Origin: Pseudomonas fildesensis
GTDB taxonomy: Bacteria > Pseudomonadota > Gammaproteobacteria > Pseudomonadales > Pseudomonadaceae
Length of the DNA stretch: 53,214 nucleotides
Direction of reading: 5' to 3'
NCBI RefSeq assembly: GCF_001050345.1
Contig: NZ_LFMW01000023.1
Span: 1 to 53,214 of the forward strand
A program made the position numbers and the translations under genes. Under the pieces are notes generated by a model. It saw only the letters and a list, made by a program, of their open reading frames with translations. It did no database searches and was not told the DNA's origin. Below, in pieces: positions 32,675 to 41,054 of the stretch. Every line of letters begins with the position of its first letter. Positions within the stretch are counted from its first letter, which is position 1.

Positions 32675-34125
32675 AACGCCTGCTGCTGGTGCCGTTGCTG
32701 TGGGCCGGCGCCGCGCACAGCACGCCGGCGGAGGACTATCACCTCCACTGCGAAAGCTGCCATGGCCTCAACCGCATCGGCGCCACCGGCCCGGCGCTGC
32801 TTCCGGAAAGCCTCGGGCGGATCAAGCCAGAGGAGGTACGCAAGGTCATCGAACAAGGCCGCCCCGCCAGCCAGATGGCGGCCTTCGCGCCGCAACTGAG
32901 CGCCGCGCAAATCGATGGCCTGGCGAGTTTCCTGCAACAACCGCCGGCCTCACCGGCCACCTGGGATGAGCGCGACATCCGTAACAGCCACAGGCTGCTG
33001 GCCGATGTAAACCAACTGCCCACCACCCCTCAACACCACGCCGACCCGCTCAACCTGTTTGTGGTGGTGGAATCGGGTGACCATCACATCGACATTCTCG
33101 ACGGCAACACCTTTGCCGTGCTGGACCGTTTCCCCACCCACTTCGCGGTGCACGGCGGGCCGAAATTCTCCCCCGACGGGCGCTTTGTGTACTTCGCCTC
33201 GCGGGACGGCTGGATCAGCCAGTACGACCTGCACAACCTCAAGCTGATCGCTGAAACCCGCGTGGGCCTCAACACCCGCAACCTGGCGGTGAGCAAGGAC
33301 GGGCGCTGGGTGCTGGCGGGCAATTACCTGCCGGGCAACCTGGTGCTGCTGAATGCGCGCGACCTGTCACTGGTCAAGACCCTGGACACGGCCTCGCGGG
33401 TCAGCGCGGTGTACACCGCACCGCCGCGCAACAGCTTTATCGTGGCGCTCAAAGACGTGAACGAGGTGTGGGAGTTGTCCTATGCCGCCGCCCAGCCCAG
33501 CTTCGAACCCCGGCGCATCCAGGCCCAGGACGTGCTCGATGACTTTTCATTCTCGCCCGATTACCGGCAACTGGTGGCCACCTCACGCAAGGCCGGTGGC
33601 GGCCAGGTGATCGACCTGGACACCGGCCAGGTCGTCACCGACATCCCGCTGTCCGGCATGCCGCACCTGGGCTCGGGGACTTACTGGCAACGCAACGGGC
33701 AATGGGTATTTGCCACGCCCAATATCAGCAAGGGGCAGATCTCGGTGATCGACCTCAAGACCTGGAAGCTGATCAAACAGATCCCCACCCTCGGCCCGGG
33801 CTTTTTCATGCGCAGCCATGTGAACTCGCGCTATGTGTGGAGCGATGTGTTTTTCGGGCCGGACAACGACGCGATTCACCTGATCGACAAGCAGACCCTG
33901 GAGATCGCCCACACCCTGCGGCCAATGCCGGGCAAGACCGCCGCCCACGTGGAATTCACCCGCGACGGCCGCTACCTGTTGCTGAGTATCTGGGCCACTG
34001 ACGGTGCGCTCATCGTCTACGACAGCCAGACGCTCAAGGAGATCAAGCGCCTGCCCATGAACAAACCGTCGGGCAAGTACAACGTGGGGAATAAGGTGGA
34101 ATTTGCGGAGGGGACATCGCACTGA
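32671..34125 (+). CDS. nirN: NirN, dihydro-heme d1 dehydrogenase
   Basis: 484 aa periplasmic paralogue of NirS: signal peptide, heme c site CESCH (27-31) and a d1-type propeller. NirN catalyses the last step of heme d1 synthesis, insertion of the acrylate double bond, and hands d1 to NirS. It overlaps nirE by four bases and is the last nir gene; the REPIN array follows. Confidence 0.95.
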   Translation: MKRLLLVPLLWAGAAHSTPAEDYHLHCESCHGLNRIGATGPALLPESLGRIKPEEVRKVIEQGRPASQMAAFAPQLSAAQIDGLASFLQQPPASPATWDERDIRNSHRLLADVNQLPTTPQHHADPLNLFVVVESGDHHIDILDGNTFAVLDRFPTHFAVHGGPKFSPDGRFVYFASRDGWISQYDLHNLKLIAETRVGLNTRNLAVSKDGRWVLAGNYLPGNLVLLNARDLSLVKTLDTASRVSAVYTAPPRNSFIVALKDVNEVWELSYAAAQPSFEPRRIQAQDVLDDFSFSPDYRQLVATSRKAGGGQVIDLDTGQVVTDIPLSGMPHLGSGTYWQRNGQWVFATPNISKGQISVIDLKTWKLIKQIPTLGPGFFMRSHVNSRYVWSDVFFGPDNDAIHLIDKQTLEIAHTLRPMPGKTAAHVEFTRDGRYLLLSIWATDGALIVYDSQTLKEIKRLPMNKPSGKYNVGNKVEFAEGTSH

Positions 34126-34167
34126 GCCATCGCGCCGAGCACTCTTCCAAGACTGAAGAATCCCCCT

Positions 34168-35037
34168 GTGGCTGACACACTGCTTATTGTGGCGAGGGAG
34201 CTTGCTCCCGTTGGGCTGCGCAGCGGCCCCAGTCGGATGAACGAAGGTAATTCAGGCAGACCGAGTAGGCAGGTTTTGGGGCCGCTGCGCGGCCCAACGG
34301 GAGCAAGCTCCCTCGCCACAGTGACGGTGTTTGGCCTTAATAGTGGCTGACACACTGCTTATTGTGGCGAGGGAGCTTGCTCCCGTTGGGGTGCGAAGCA
34401 GCCCCAGTCGGATGAACGAGGTAATTCAGGCAGACCGAGTAGGCAGGTTTTGGGGCCGCTGCGCGGCCCAACGGGAGCAAGCTCCCTCGCCACAGGTACG
34501 GTGTTTGGCCTAATTGTGGCTGACACACTGCTTATTGTGGCGAGGGAGCTTGCTCCCGTTGGGCTGCGCAGCAGCCCCAGTCGGATGAACGAAGGTATTT
34601 CAGGCAGACCGCGTTGGCAGGTTTTGGGGCCGCTGCGCGGCCCAACGGGAGCAAGCTCCCTCGCCACAGGGACGGTGTCTGGGCTTAATTGTGGCTGACA
34701 CACTGCTTATTGTGGCGAGGGAGCTTGCTCCCGTTGGGGTGCGAAGCGGCCCCAGTCGGATAAACGAGGTAATTCAGGCAGACCGAGTAGGCAGGTTTTG
34801 GGGCCGCTGCGCGGCCCAACGGGAGCAAGCTCCCTCGCCACAGGGACGGTGTTTGGGCTTAATTGTGGCTGACACACTGCTTATTGTGGCGAGGTAGCTT
34901 GCTCCCGTTGGGCTGCGCAGCGGCCCCAGTCGGATGAACGAGGTAATTCAGGCAGACCGCGTTGGCAGGCTTTGGGGCCGCTACGCGGCCCAACGGGAGC
35001 AAGCTCCCTCGCCACAGGGACGGTGTTTGGCCGTACG
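34168..35037. repeat. Tandem array of five REPIN units, about 174 bases each
   Basis: Five head-to-tail copies start at 34168, 34343, 34516, 34691 and 34865, each at GTGGCTGACACACTGC. Every copy contains two inverted REP units, GTGGCGAGGGAGCTTGCTCC and its complement GGAGCAAGCTCCCTCGCCAC, around a conserved loop (CAGTCGGATGAACGA, TTCAGGCAGACCG). Copies differ by scattered substitutions and one-base indels. It lies between the convergent ends of nirN and hemN. Open frames through it come from the repeat. Confidence 0.95.
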
Positions 35038-35040
35038 AGG

Positions 35041-36426
35041 TCATACGGTGCGGGAAAACTGGCCTTTGTGCGCGCCGCCCAAGTAGGCATCAAAGGCCAT
35101 CGCCACGCTGCGCACCATCAGTTGGCCTTTGGGCAACAGTTGCAGCGCATCGGGCTGGATCAGCAACAAGCCGTCGGCCACCTGCTCATCCAACTGCGCC
35201 AACGCCTCGGCGAAATAGTCGTTGAAGCGAATCCCATGGGCCGCCTCGACTCGCGCGAAATCCACCCGGCCATCGCACATCAGGCCGTTGATCACCTCGC
35301 GGCGCAGCACGTCATCGGGGTTGAGCCGATAACCGCGTTGCACCGGCAGCATCCCCGCGTCGAGCCGTGCGTAATACTGGGACAGCTCCTTGACGCTCTG
35401 GCTGTAGCTGTCTCCGACCTTGCCGATGGCCGAGACGCCAAGGCCGATCAGGTCGCAATCGGCGTGGGTCGAGTAGCCCTGGAAGTTGCGCTGCAGGCTG
35501 CCATTGGCCCGGGCCAGCGCCAGTTCATCGTCGGGCAAGGCGAAGTGGTCCATGCCGATGTAGACGTAACCGGCGTCGGTGAGGCGGCGGATGGTCAGCT
35601 CCAGCAGCTCCAGCTTGCGCGCCGGTGGAGGCATGTCTTCGGGGCGAATCATGCGCTGGGCGCGGATCTGGCTCGGCAGGTGGGCATAGCTGTAGGCCGC
35701 CACCCGGTCGGGACGCAGGGCGATCAGCTTGTTCAAGGTCACATCGAAGCTCGCCACGGTTTGCAGCGGCAAGCCGTAGATCAGGTCGACACTCACCGAC
35801 TTGAACCGCGCCTCACGGGCGGCCGCCACCAGTTGCAGAATCTGCGCTTCGCTCTGCACGCGATTGACCGCAGCCTGCACGTCCGGGTCAAAGTCCTGCA
35901 CACCAAAACTCAGGCGATTGAAGCCCAACCGGCGCAGCGTATTGATCCGGTCGACGCTGATGGTGCGCGGGTCGACCTCGATGGAAAATTCATGCGCGTC
36001 GCTGTCATCCAGGGTAAAGCTATCAGCCAGGCAGGCCATCAGCTCGGCCAGTTGCGCGTCGTCCAGATAGGTCGGTGTACCGCCGCCCAAATGCAGTTGG
36101 GTCAAGCGCCGGGAGCGGTCGAACAACGCCGCCTGCATCTGGATCTCGCGCTTGAGGTACCCCATGTACTCCACGGCCCGATGGGTCTTGCGGGTGATGA
36201 TCTTGTGGCAGCCGCAGTAGTAGCAAAGGCTCTGGCAAAACGGGATATGGATGTACACCGACAACGCCTTGGGCGCCGCAACCTGTTGGCTCGCGCGGAC
36301 CGCCTGGTGATAGTCATCCAGGGCAAAGGCGCTGTTGAACTGCGGCGCCGTCGGGTACGAGGTGTAGCGTGGCCCTGGTCGGTCATATTTGTGCACCAGG
36401 GCGCGGTCGAATTCAAAAGCACTCAT
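35041..36426 (-). CDS. hemN: Oxygen-independent coproporphyrinogen III dehydrogenase
   Basis: 461 aa radical-SAM enzyme that decarboxylates two propionates of coproporphyrinogen III without O2. The cluster motif is Cys64-x3-Cys68-x2-Cys71 with the extra Cys73 of HemN; LHLGGGTPTY (111-120), EVDPRTI and DLIYGLPLQT follow. Length and C-terminus are normal. It overlaps the upstream paralogue at 36413-37732 by 14 bases, so it is co-transcribed from the Anr/Dnr box at 37791. Supplies heme for NirS, NorBC and cytochromes under anoxia. Confidence 0.96.
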   Translation of the reverse strand: MSAFEFDRALVHKYDRPGPRYTSYPTAPQFNSAFALDDYHQAVRASQQVAAPKALSVYIHIPFCQSLCYYCGCHKIITRKTHRAVEYMGYLKREIQMQAALFDRSRRLTQLHLGGGTPTYLDDAQLAELMACLADSFTLDDSDAHEFSIEVDPRTISVDRINTLRRLGFNRLSFGVQDFDPDVQAAVNRVQSEAQILQLVAAAREARFKSVSVDLIYGLPLQTVASFDVTLNKLIALRPDRVAAYSYAHLPSQIRAQRMIRPEDMPPPARKLELLELTIRRLTDAGYVYIGMDHFALPDDELALARANGSLQRNFQGYSTHADCDLIGLGVSAIGKVGDSYSQSVKELSQYYARLDAGMLPVQRGYRLNPDDVLRREVINGLMCDGRVDFARVEAAHGIRFNDYFAEALAQLDEQVADGLLLIQPDALQLLPKGQLMVRSVAMAFDAYLGGAHKGQFSRTV

Positions 36427-37732
36427 GGTCGATCACCTCGTCGTTGGCGCTAACGGGGGTGCCGAGCGCCGCCCGTTCAAACAATGCGCAGATGCCATCC
36501 ACCTGCGGCAGGCCGGCCGGCAGCAGCCAGATGAACGTCGGGGTCAGCTCGATCAGGCCGTCGCGGTGCAACGCTTCCAGCAGCGGCCAGAGGTTGGCGA
36601 AATAGCGCGGGAACACCAGCCCATAACGCCGCTCCACCGCCTGGATATCCAGCTCCAGGTCACAGGCCAGGCGCTCGGCCACGTGCAGGCGCACCGGGTC
36701 AGCGGCTTCGCGCAGCCAGCCTCGGCCCGTGGCGAGCTGACCATTGCCCAGCTGTTCACGGTACTGGCGGGCATCGGTGGTGTTTTGGGCGCACAGCGTG
36801 TCGATCTGGCTGATGGCACCCAGGCCGAAGCCGACGTGGTCACAGTAACCGTGCAGGGTGAAGCCTTCGCAATTGCGGCTCAGGCGCCCGCGTTCCTGGG
36901 CCTGCTTGAGGTCATCGTCGGCGCGGGCAAACTGCCCCAGGCCGAGGTAGTGATACCCCGCCGCCGTCAGGTGCTGAAAACTGCTGCGGCGCATGGCGCT
37001 CTTGTCCGCCTCGCTGCAGAACGCTTGGGGTGGCCGGGCTTGATAGCGCGCGGGCGCCTGAGCGTAATCGAATACCTGCACGCGGTCGGGTTCCAGGGCA
37101 ATCAGGCTGGCCAGTTTCACGTCGAAACTGGCCGGCGTCTGCCAGGCATGGCCATAGCCGAGGTCGATATTCACCGAGCGAAAGCCGAAGGTACGCGCGG
37201 CATCAACCAGGGATTCGATGGGTGCCGGGTCCTGATAACGGGCCTGGGACAACGGCCCGTCGCTGTGGGCGTCCGGCACACCGATGCTCGCGTGGTTAAA
37301 GCCTTGCTCGCGCAGCAGGCCCATGGTGGCCCAGTCCATGTGCCAGGGGTCAAGGTCGATGCGGTAGTCGCCACGGTCGTGGTCGAGGAAATGGAAGCGC
37401 TCGCGCAGTTGCTCCATCAACAGCTGTAACACCTCCATCGCCGGCGGGGTGCCGCGCAAGTAAAAGTGTTCGACCGGCTGGCGGGGGCCGAGCTGGCAGC
37501 CGATCAGCTGGATTTCCTGGGTGAGACTGCGCAAGTAGTCATCGCCGCCGTCGCTGCACGGCCAGTGCAAGTTCAACGCCAGGGGGCGCTGGCGCTGGCG
37601 GCTGTCGCGCAAGGCGCGCAACAGGTCGAGGGAGCCGACACCGGCATGGAAGCGACGCGTATCCGTTGGGCAGGCCAGGTCCAGCACGCCCTGGTCCTGA
37701 CGAAAGCGGGCGGGATAAAGATGGGTGCGCAT
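36413..37732 (-). CDS. HemN paralogue lacking the radical-SAM cysteine motif
   Basis: 439 aa, co-linear with HemN but degenerate at the active site. Where HemN has HIPFCQSLCYYCGC this protein has HWPCSDGGDDYL (56-67), keeping at most one cysteine. HemN's LGGGTP is YLRGTP, EVDPRTI is DLDPWHM, and DLIYGLPLQT is DLGYGHAWQT. The rest follows HemN well, e.g. ASFDVKLASLIALEPDRV and GFGLGAISQI. The gene is uninterrupted, has GGAGTCCGCC before ATG 37732 and its own exact Dnr box, and overlaps hemN, so it is maintained rather than decayed. A non-catalytic partner, chaperone or tetrapyrrole-binding protein is possible; no function is proven. Confidence 0.88.
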   Translation of the reverse strand: MRTHLYPARFRQDQGVLDLACPTDTRRFHAGVGSLDLLRALRDSRQRQRPLALNLHWPCSDGGDDYLRSLTQEIQLIGCQLGPRQPVEHFYLRGTPPAMEVLQLLMEQLRERFHFLDHDRGDYRIDLDPWHMDWATMGLLREQGFNHASIGVPDAHSDGPLSQARYQDPAPIESLVDAARTFGFRSVNIDLGYGHAWQTPASFDVKLASLIALEPDRVQVFDYAQAPARYQARPPQAFCSEADKSAMRRSSFQHLTAAGYHYLGLGQFARADDDLKQAQERGRLSRNCEGFTLHGYCDHVGFGLGAISQIDTLCAQNTTDARQYREQLGNGQLATGRGWLREAADPVRLHVAERLACDLELDIQAVERRYGLVFPRYFANLWPLLEALHRDGLIELTPTFIWLLPAGLPQVDGICALFERAALGTPVSANDEVIDHECF

Positions 37733-37790
37733 GGCGGACTCCGGAGCGGGCGGCGGTGGTGCATTGTCCCGTGCGACCCGAACGCGCACC

Positions 37791-37804
37791 TTGATATGCA
37801 TCAA
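37791..37804 (-). promoter_or_regulatory. Anr/Dnr box for the hemN-paralogue/hemN operon
   Basis: TTGATATGCATCAA, an exact TTGAT-N4-ATCAA site. Centre is 65.5 bases before the start codon of the paralogue, giving a leader of about 24 bases under -41.5 activation. Confidence 0.9.
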
Positions 37805-37822
37805 GATCCCAGGCCTGGGCAT

Positions 37823-38266
37823 CTACCAGCTCAGGTAAAACATGCTCTTGGCCAACAGCACAATCGCGACCATGTGCGCAAACAGGCTCAGGTGGATAAA
37901 ACGCAAATACCGCGCACTCGGCCGCCCCAGGCGCATGCGCACCATGGTCACGAGAAAATGCAGGAGCACGCTGAAGGCCAGGACCAACTTAAGCGTGAGC
38001 AACGTGCCAAACGCAGACGCCGACGGCGCAGCCAGCACCGGCAGGTAGCGCAACCAGACCATGCCGATCCCTGCGCCGAACAGCACCAGCAACACCCACG
38101 GCATCAACACCCGCGCACGCCGGCCGACGCCCTGCTCCACCAGCACCATCACCCGAATCGGCAGGTGCTGGTGCAGGTGCCCCAGGATCAGCACCTCGAA
38201 AAACACCGTGCCGATGAAGATCAGCGCAGCGAACAGATGGGCCAACAGAAACAGGAGGTAGAGCAT
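37823..38266 (-). CDS. Four-helix membrane protein, CopD-like, copy B
   Basis: 147 aa paralogue of the product at 15820-16251. Same four-helix plan and conserved His10, His103 and His131 with FIGTVFFEV and GAGIG. It stands alone between its own exact Dnr box upstream and the box of the hemN operon downstream. The shared histidines suggest heme b or copper binding across the membrane. Function unknown; placement argues for a role in denitrification or anaerobic heme metabolism. Confidence 0.8.
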   Translation of the reverse strand: MLYLLFLLAHLFAALIFIGTVFFEVLILGHLHQHLPIRVMVLVEQGVGRRARVLMPWVLLVLFGAGIGMVWLRYLPVLAAPSASAFGTLLTLKLVLAFSVLLHFLVTMVRMRLGRPSARYLRFIHLSLFAHMVAIVLLAKSMFYLSW

Positions 38267-38329
38267 GGTGGCCTCGCAGGGGGACCGGCCGGTGGGTGTT
38301 CAGTGTGCAGGCTGGCGCAGGGCGCGGCC

Positions 38330-38343
38330 TTGATACTGATCAA
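38330..38343 (-). promoter_or_regulatory. Anr/Dnr box for CopD-like copy B
   Basis: TTGATACTGATCAA, an exact TTGAT-N4-ATCAA site, centred 70.5 bases before the ATG at 38266. It is also 28 bases beyond the oprD stop. Confidence 0.9.
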
Positions 38344-38370
38344 GCGTTGCGGCTGCCTCCCCGGCCTGGC

Positions 38371-39687
38371 TTACATCAGCGGGATGCTGTAGCTGACGAT
38401 CAGCCGCGTCTCATCCTTATCGGGCGTGTCATTACCGCGCAGCACCGCACTGCGCCAGGTCAGGCCCAGGCCCTTGAACGTGCCCGTGGGGACCACGTAG
38501 TCGACCCGCAAATCGCGCTCCCACTCGCTGTTGTCGCGACGCGCCGCGCGAATGTTGGTGCCATGGATATAGGTCACGCTCGACTTCAGGCCCGGAATGC
38601 CCAGGCCGGTAAAGTCGTAGGTGTAGTTGCCCACCGTGGCCTGTTCGCCGGCATTGACGAACTTCAGCGACTGCGAGTTGGTGATCAGGTACAGCGAGCG
38701 GCCCTGGCCCTGGTTGATATGAGGAAAGTCACTTTCGCCGGTGGTCTTCTGGTACCCCAGGCCCACGGAATGCCCGTGTAACCCATACGTGAACATTGCG
38801 CTCCACAGGCGGTTGTCGACCTTGCCCGAATTGACGCCCGCCCCGTAGTAACCCGAGCTGACATAGCCTTCGCCCCGCCCGGCGGCGCTGGCATTCTTGC
38901 CGTCGGCGGTGCTGTAGAAATAACGCAGGTCGGTCTTGAGCTGCCCTAACGGCAACTGCCAGTTGTGCACCAGGCCAAGGAAGTGCTGCTGGTAAAAGTT
39001 CTCCAGGCTGGCGTAGTAGTACTGCACTTGCAGCTGCTTGCTGACGGCGTAATCCACCCCACCGTAGTAGAACTGATTGCTGAACTTGCCTTTGGTTGGG
39101 TCATTGGCACCGGCGATGGACATGCCCTGGCCGTTGCTGGAATTGCGGTCCAACACCTGCTCCATCTTACCGGCGATCAGGTTGAAGTCCTTGAGCTCCT
39201 TGGAGTCCACCTGATAGCCACGGAACGTCTGCGGCAATAATCGACCGTCTTCGGACATCAGCACCGGCATCTTGGGCACCAGCGTGCCGGCTTTGAACTG
39301 AGTCTGGGAGAGGCGCATCTTGCCGGTGGCGCCGGTCTTGCTGAAGTCGTTGGCGGCCTTGCCATCGGACAGCGGGAAAACACTGCCGGGGGTGTTGTCC
39401 TCACCGGCCTTGCCCGCGCGCCCCGAGGCGTCCAGACGCAGGCCATACATCGCTTGCAGGTCCAGGCCCAGGCCTACAGGCCCCTCGGTAAAACCGGACT
39501 GGTAATTGAACATGAACGCCTGGCCCCACTCCTTATCCGAAGCAGCCTTGGCGTTACGGGTGTCCTGGTTGTAATAGAAATTGCGCAGGTCGAGGGTGGC
39601 TTTGCTGTCATCGATAAAACCCGATGCAGCAGCCTGTTGCGCCGCGCCGAGGGAGACGGCGAGCGCCAGGCAAGTGGTGTGTTTCAT
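38371..39687 (-). CDS. OprD-family outer-membrane porin
   Basis: 438 aa. A signal peptide (LALAVSLGAAQQAAA) precedes the OprD opening GFIDDSKATLDLRNFYYN. Repeated amphipathic strands follow, with family blocks WGQAFMFNYQSGFTEG, LDLQAMYGL and the C-terminal DETRLIVSYSIPLM. OprD porins pass amino acids, peptides or aromatic acids; this one's substrate is unknown. It lies at the edge of the denitrification island, and no Dnr site was seen in front of it, so it may be unrelated. Confidence 0.9.
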   Translation of the reverse strand: MKHTTCLALAVSLGAAQQAAASGFIDDSKATLDLRNFYYNQDTRNAKAASDKEWGQAFMFNYQSGFTEGPVGLGLDLQAMYGLRLDASGRAGKAGEDNTPGSVFPLSDGKAANDFSKTGATGKMRLSQTQFKAGTLVPKMPVLMSEDGRLLPQTFRGYQVDSKELKDFNLIAGKMEQVLDRNSSNGQGMSIAGANDPTKGKFSNQFYYGGVDYAVSKQLQVQYYYASLENFYQQHFLGLVHNWQLPLGQLKTDLRYFYSTADGKNASAAGRGEGYVSSGYYGAGVNSGKVDNRLWSAMFTYGLHGHSVGLGYQKTTGESDFPHINQGQGRSLYLITNSQSLKFVNAGEQATVGNYTYDFTGLGIPGLKSSVTYIHGTNIRAARRDNSEWERDLRVDYVVPTGTFKGLGLTWRSAVLRGNDTPDKDETRLIVSYSIPLM

Positions 39688-39868
39688 GAAGGCTCCAGGA
39701 AGTCATTGAGGCGACCCCGTCACAGCCCAACCCTGTTATTTATCGGCCGGGTGGTGCTGCATTCAACGGGTGCGCGCACGGTATAGCGTTGGGCTGCCGG
39801 GAAACAGCCGCTAAAACCGCCAATCACTTTTTCAGTTTTCGTAACAATCCAGGTCGACGGTGTGGTGT

Positions 39869-40414
39869 TCAGGGCACCGGCAACCAACCGTTGAATGCAC
39901 CCCGGGGCGTGAGCGGACACCAGGCGATGTCCCACTCCGTCGCGGGGAGTACCTCCTGTTCGGCAGCCGGGAAGCGAGCGCCCTTCCAATCGAACACATG
40001 CGTGCCCTGCCAGGCCAGGACCACCCCTTGGGCCTGGCTTTCATCGGTATTGATCCAACTCGCAGCCGCAGCCGCCATGAACGCTTCGATTGGCTCATCA
40101 TCAATCTTCGTGCGATACGGGGAGCCCAGCAGCCAGCGGCAGACATTCAGGTGATACGTCCAATCCTCGGCTGGCTGGTTGCGATACGCCCAAGTCATGA
40201 AGCTGCGGAACAAATTCAGCCCGTCGGGCGGGTCGAGCTTGAGCAGCGCCGGGCAGATGTCGAACACGCTGTGCCAATACGGCAACAGGCGTGCGTCCAG
40301 GTGTACGAAGTTGCGGGAATTGCTCGGGTATTCAGGCCGCAATGGCTCCGCGCGCAGGCGACGGGACGCCTTGCTGACCAGGCGGCTGGCGCCGGCAGGC
40401 AATAGATGATTCAT
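39869..40414 (-). CDS. Hypothetical protein, 181 residues
   Basis: Not recognised. The protein is soluble-looking, rich in Trp, Pro and Arg, with no signal peptide or membrane helix. It has a basic N-terminus (LVSKASRRLRAEPLRPE) and conserved-looking tryptophan segments (LNVCRWLLGSPYRTKID, HVFDWKGARFP, WDIAWCPLTPRG). An in-frame GTG at 40423 is an alternative start; ATG 40414 was taken. Coding bias fits a real gene. It lies between oprD and the copper genes, apparently a single transcript. Confidence 0.7.
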   Translation of the reverse strand: MNHLLPAGASRLVSKASRRLRAEPLRPEYPSNSRNFVHLDARLLPYWHSVFDICPALLKLDPPDGLNLFRSFMTWAYRNQPAEDWTYHLNVCRWLLGSPYRTKIDDEPIEAFMAAAAASWINTDESQAQGVVLAWQGTHVFDWKGARFPAAEQEVLPATEWDIAWCPLTPRGAFNGWLPVP

Positions 40415-40476
40415 GAAGCGCACTCACAGTCGTGACGATAGAACGCCTCCCGGTCACGGGAGGCCCAGGGCACACG

Positions 40477-40860
40477 TCAGAATGCGGGGGATGCGCGGGG
40501 GTTGGCCGAGGGCCAGGAATAACGCGGAGGCGCCTTGTTGCGCAGCTGATGGGCCGGACGCGGGGTTTGCCCGAGGCCCAGCAGCCAGGCCAGGCCGATC
40601 ATGAACACGAGGGCCACGGTCACAGCGGCGCAAACCGGGCAGGCAAAGTAGTTCGAGATGTTGCTGGAGGACGGGCTGCCAGACCCTTTATCGGAAAGTG
40701 GCGCCTGGGTACCGTCCACCGAACAGAACGCCCCACCGATCCCGTTGAGCTGCTGGCCCATCATCTGCCCATGCCCCAAACCGCACACGAACACGTTCAT
40801 CAGGACGCAGAAGTACAGGGTCCAGGCGATCAGCGAACGGTCGGAGGGGCTCAATTTCAT
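40477..40860 (-). CDS. DUF2946-type membrane protein
   Basis: 127 aa with an N-terminal helix (IAWTLYFCVLMNVFVCGLGH), a CPVC motif just before a second helix (AAVTVALVFMIGLAWLLGL) and the family's terminal RYSWPSANPRASPAF. DUF2946 genes in Pseudomonas accompany copper genes, and here SCO1 and PCuAC genes are divergent 195 bases away. Proposed role in copper handling is inferred from this context only. Confidence 0.8.
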   Translation of the reverse strand: MKLSPSDRSLIAWTLYFCVLMNVFVCGLGHGQMMGQQLNGIGGAFCSVDGTQAPLSDKGSGSPSSSNISNYFACPVCAAVTVALVFMIGLAWLLGLGQTPRPAHQLRNKAPPRYSWPSANPRASPAF

Positions 40861-41054
40861 GGCGGCGACTCTACCACCGAAGCCCGATCAGGATGAAATA
40901 CGGCGCGCCCCTGTGGCAGAACGTCGCAGATTACGCCGGCTGGCCAGGGTTGGTAGACTTGGCGCCCTCCTCGTTTCTTCTTTTCAATGCCTGCTTTTCA
41001 AAGCCTGACGTGTAGATCCAACGCAATGCAGGCGCTTCACAGGATGCACAGTTG

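Noticed and set aside
34168..34897. Several 60-80 codon frames on both strands with repeated ARELAPVG-type peptides
   Set aside because: They are translations of the tandem REPIN units and repeat with the DNA period of about 174 bases; no ribosome sites or family resemblance.
34168..35037. CRISPR array
   Set aside because: Units are 174 bases, each internally palindromic with REP arms; no 25-40 base repeats with unique spacers and no cas genes.
34972..36453. 493-codon plus-strand frame over hemN
   Set aside because: Antisense of hemN; starts inside the REPIN array.
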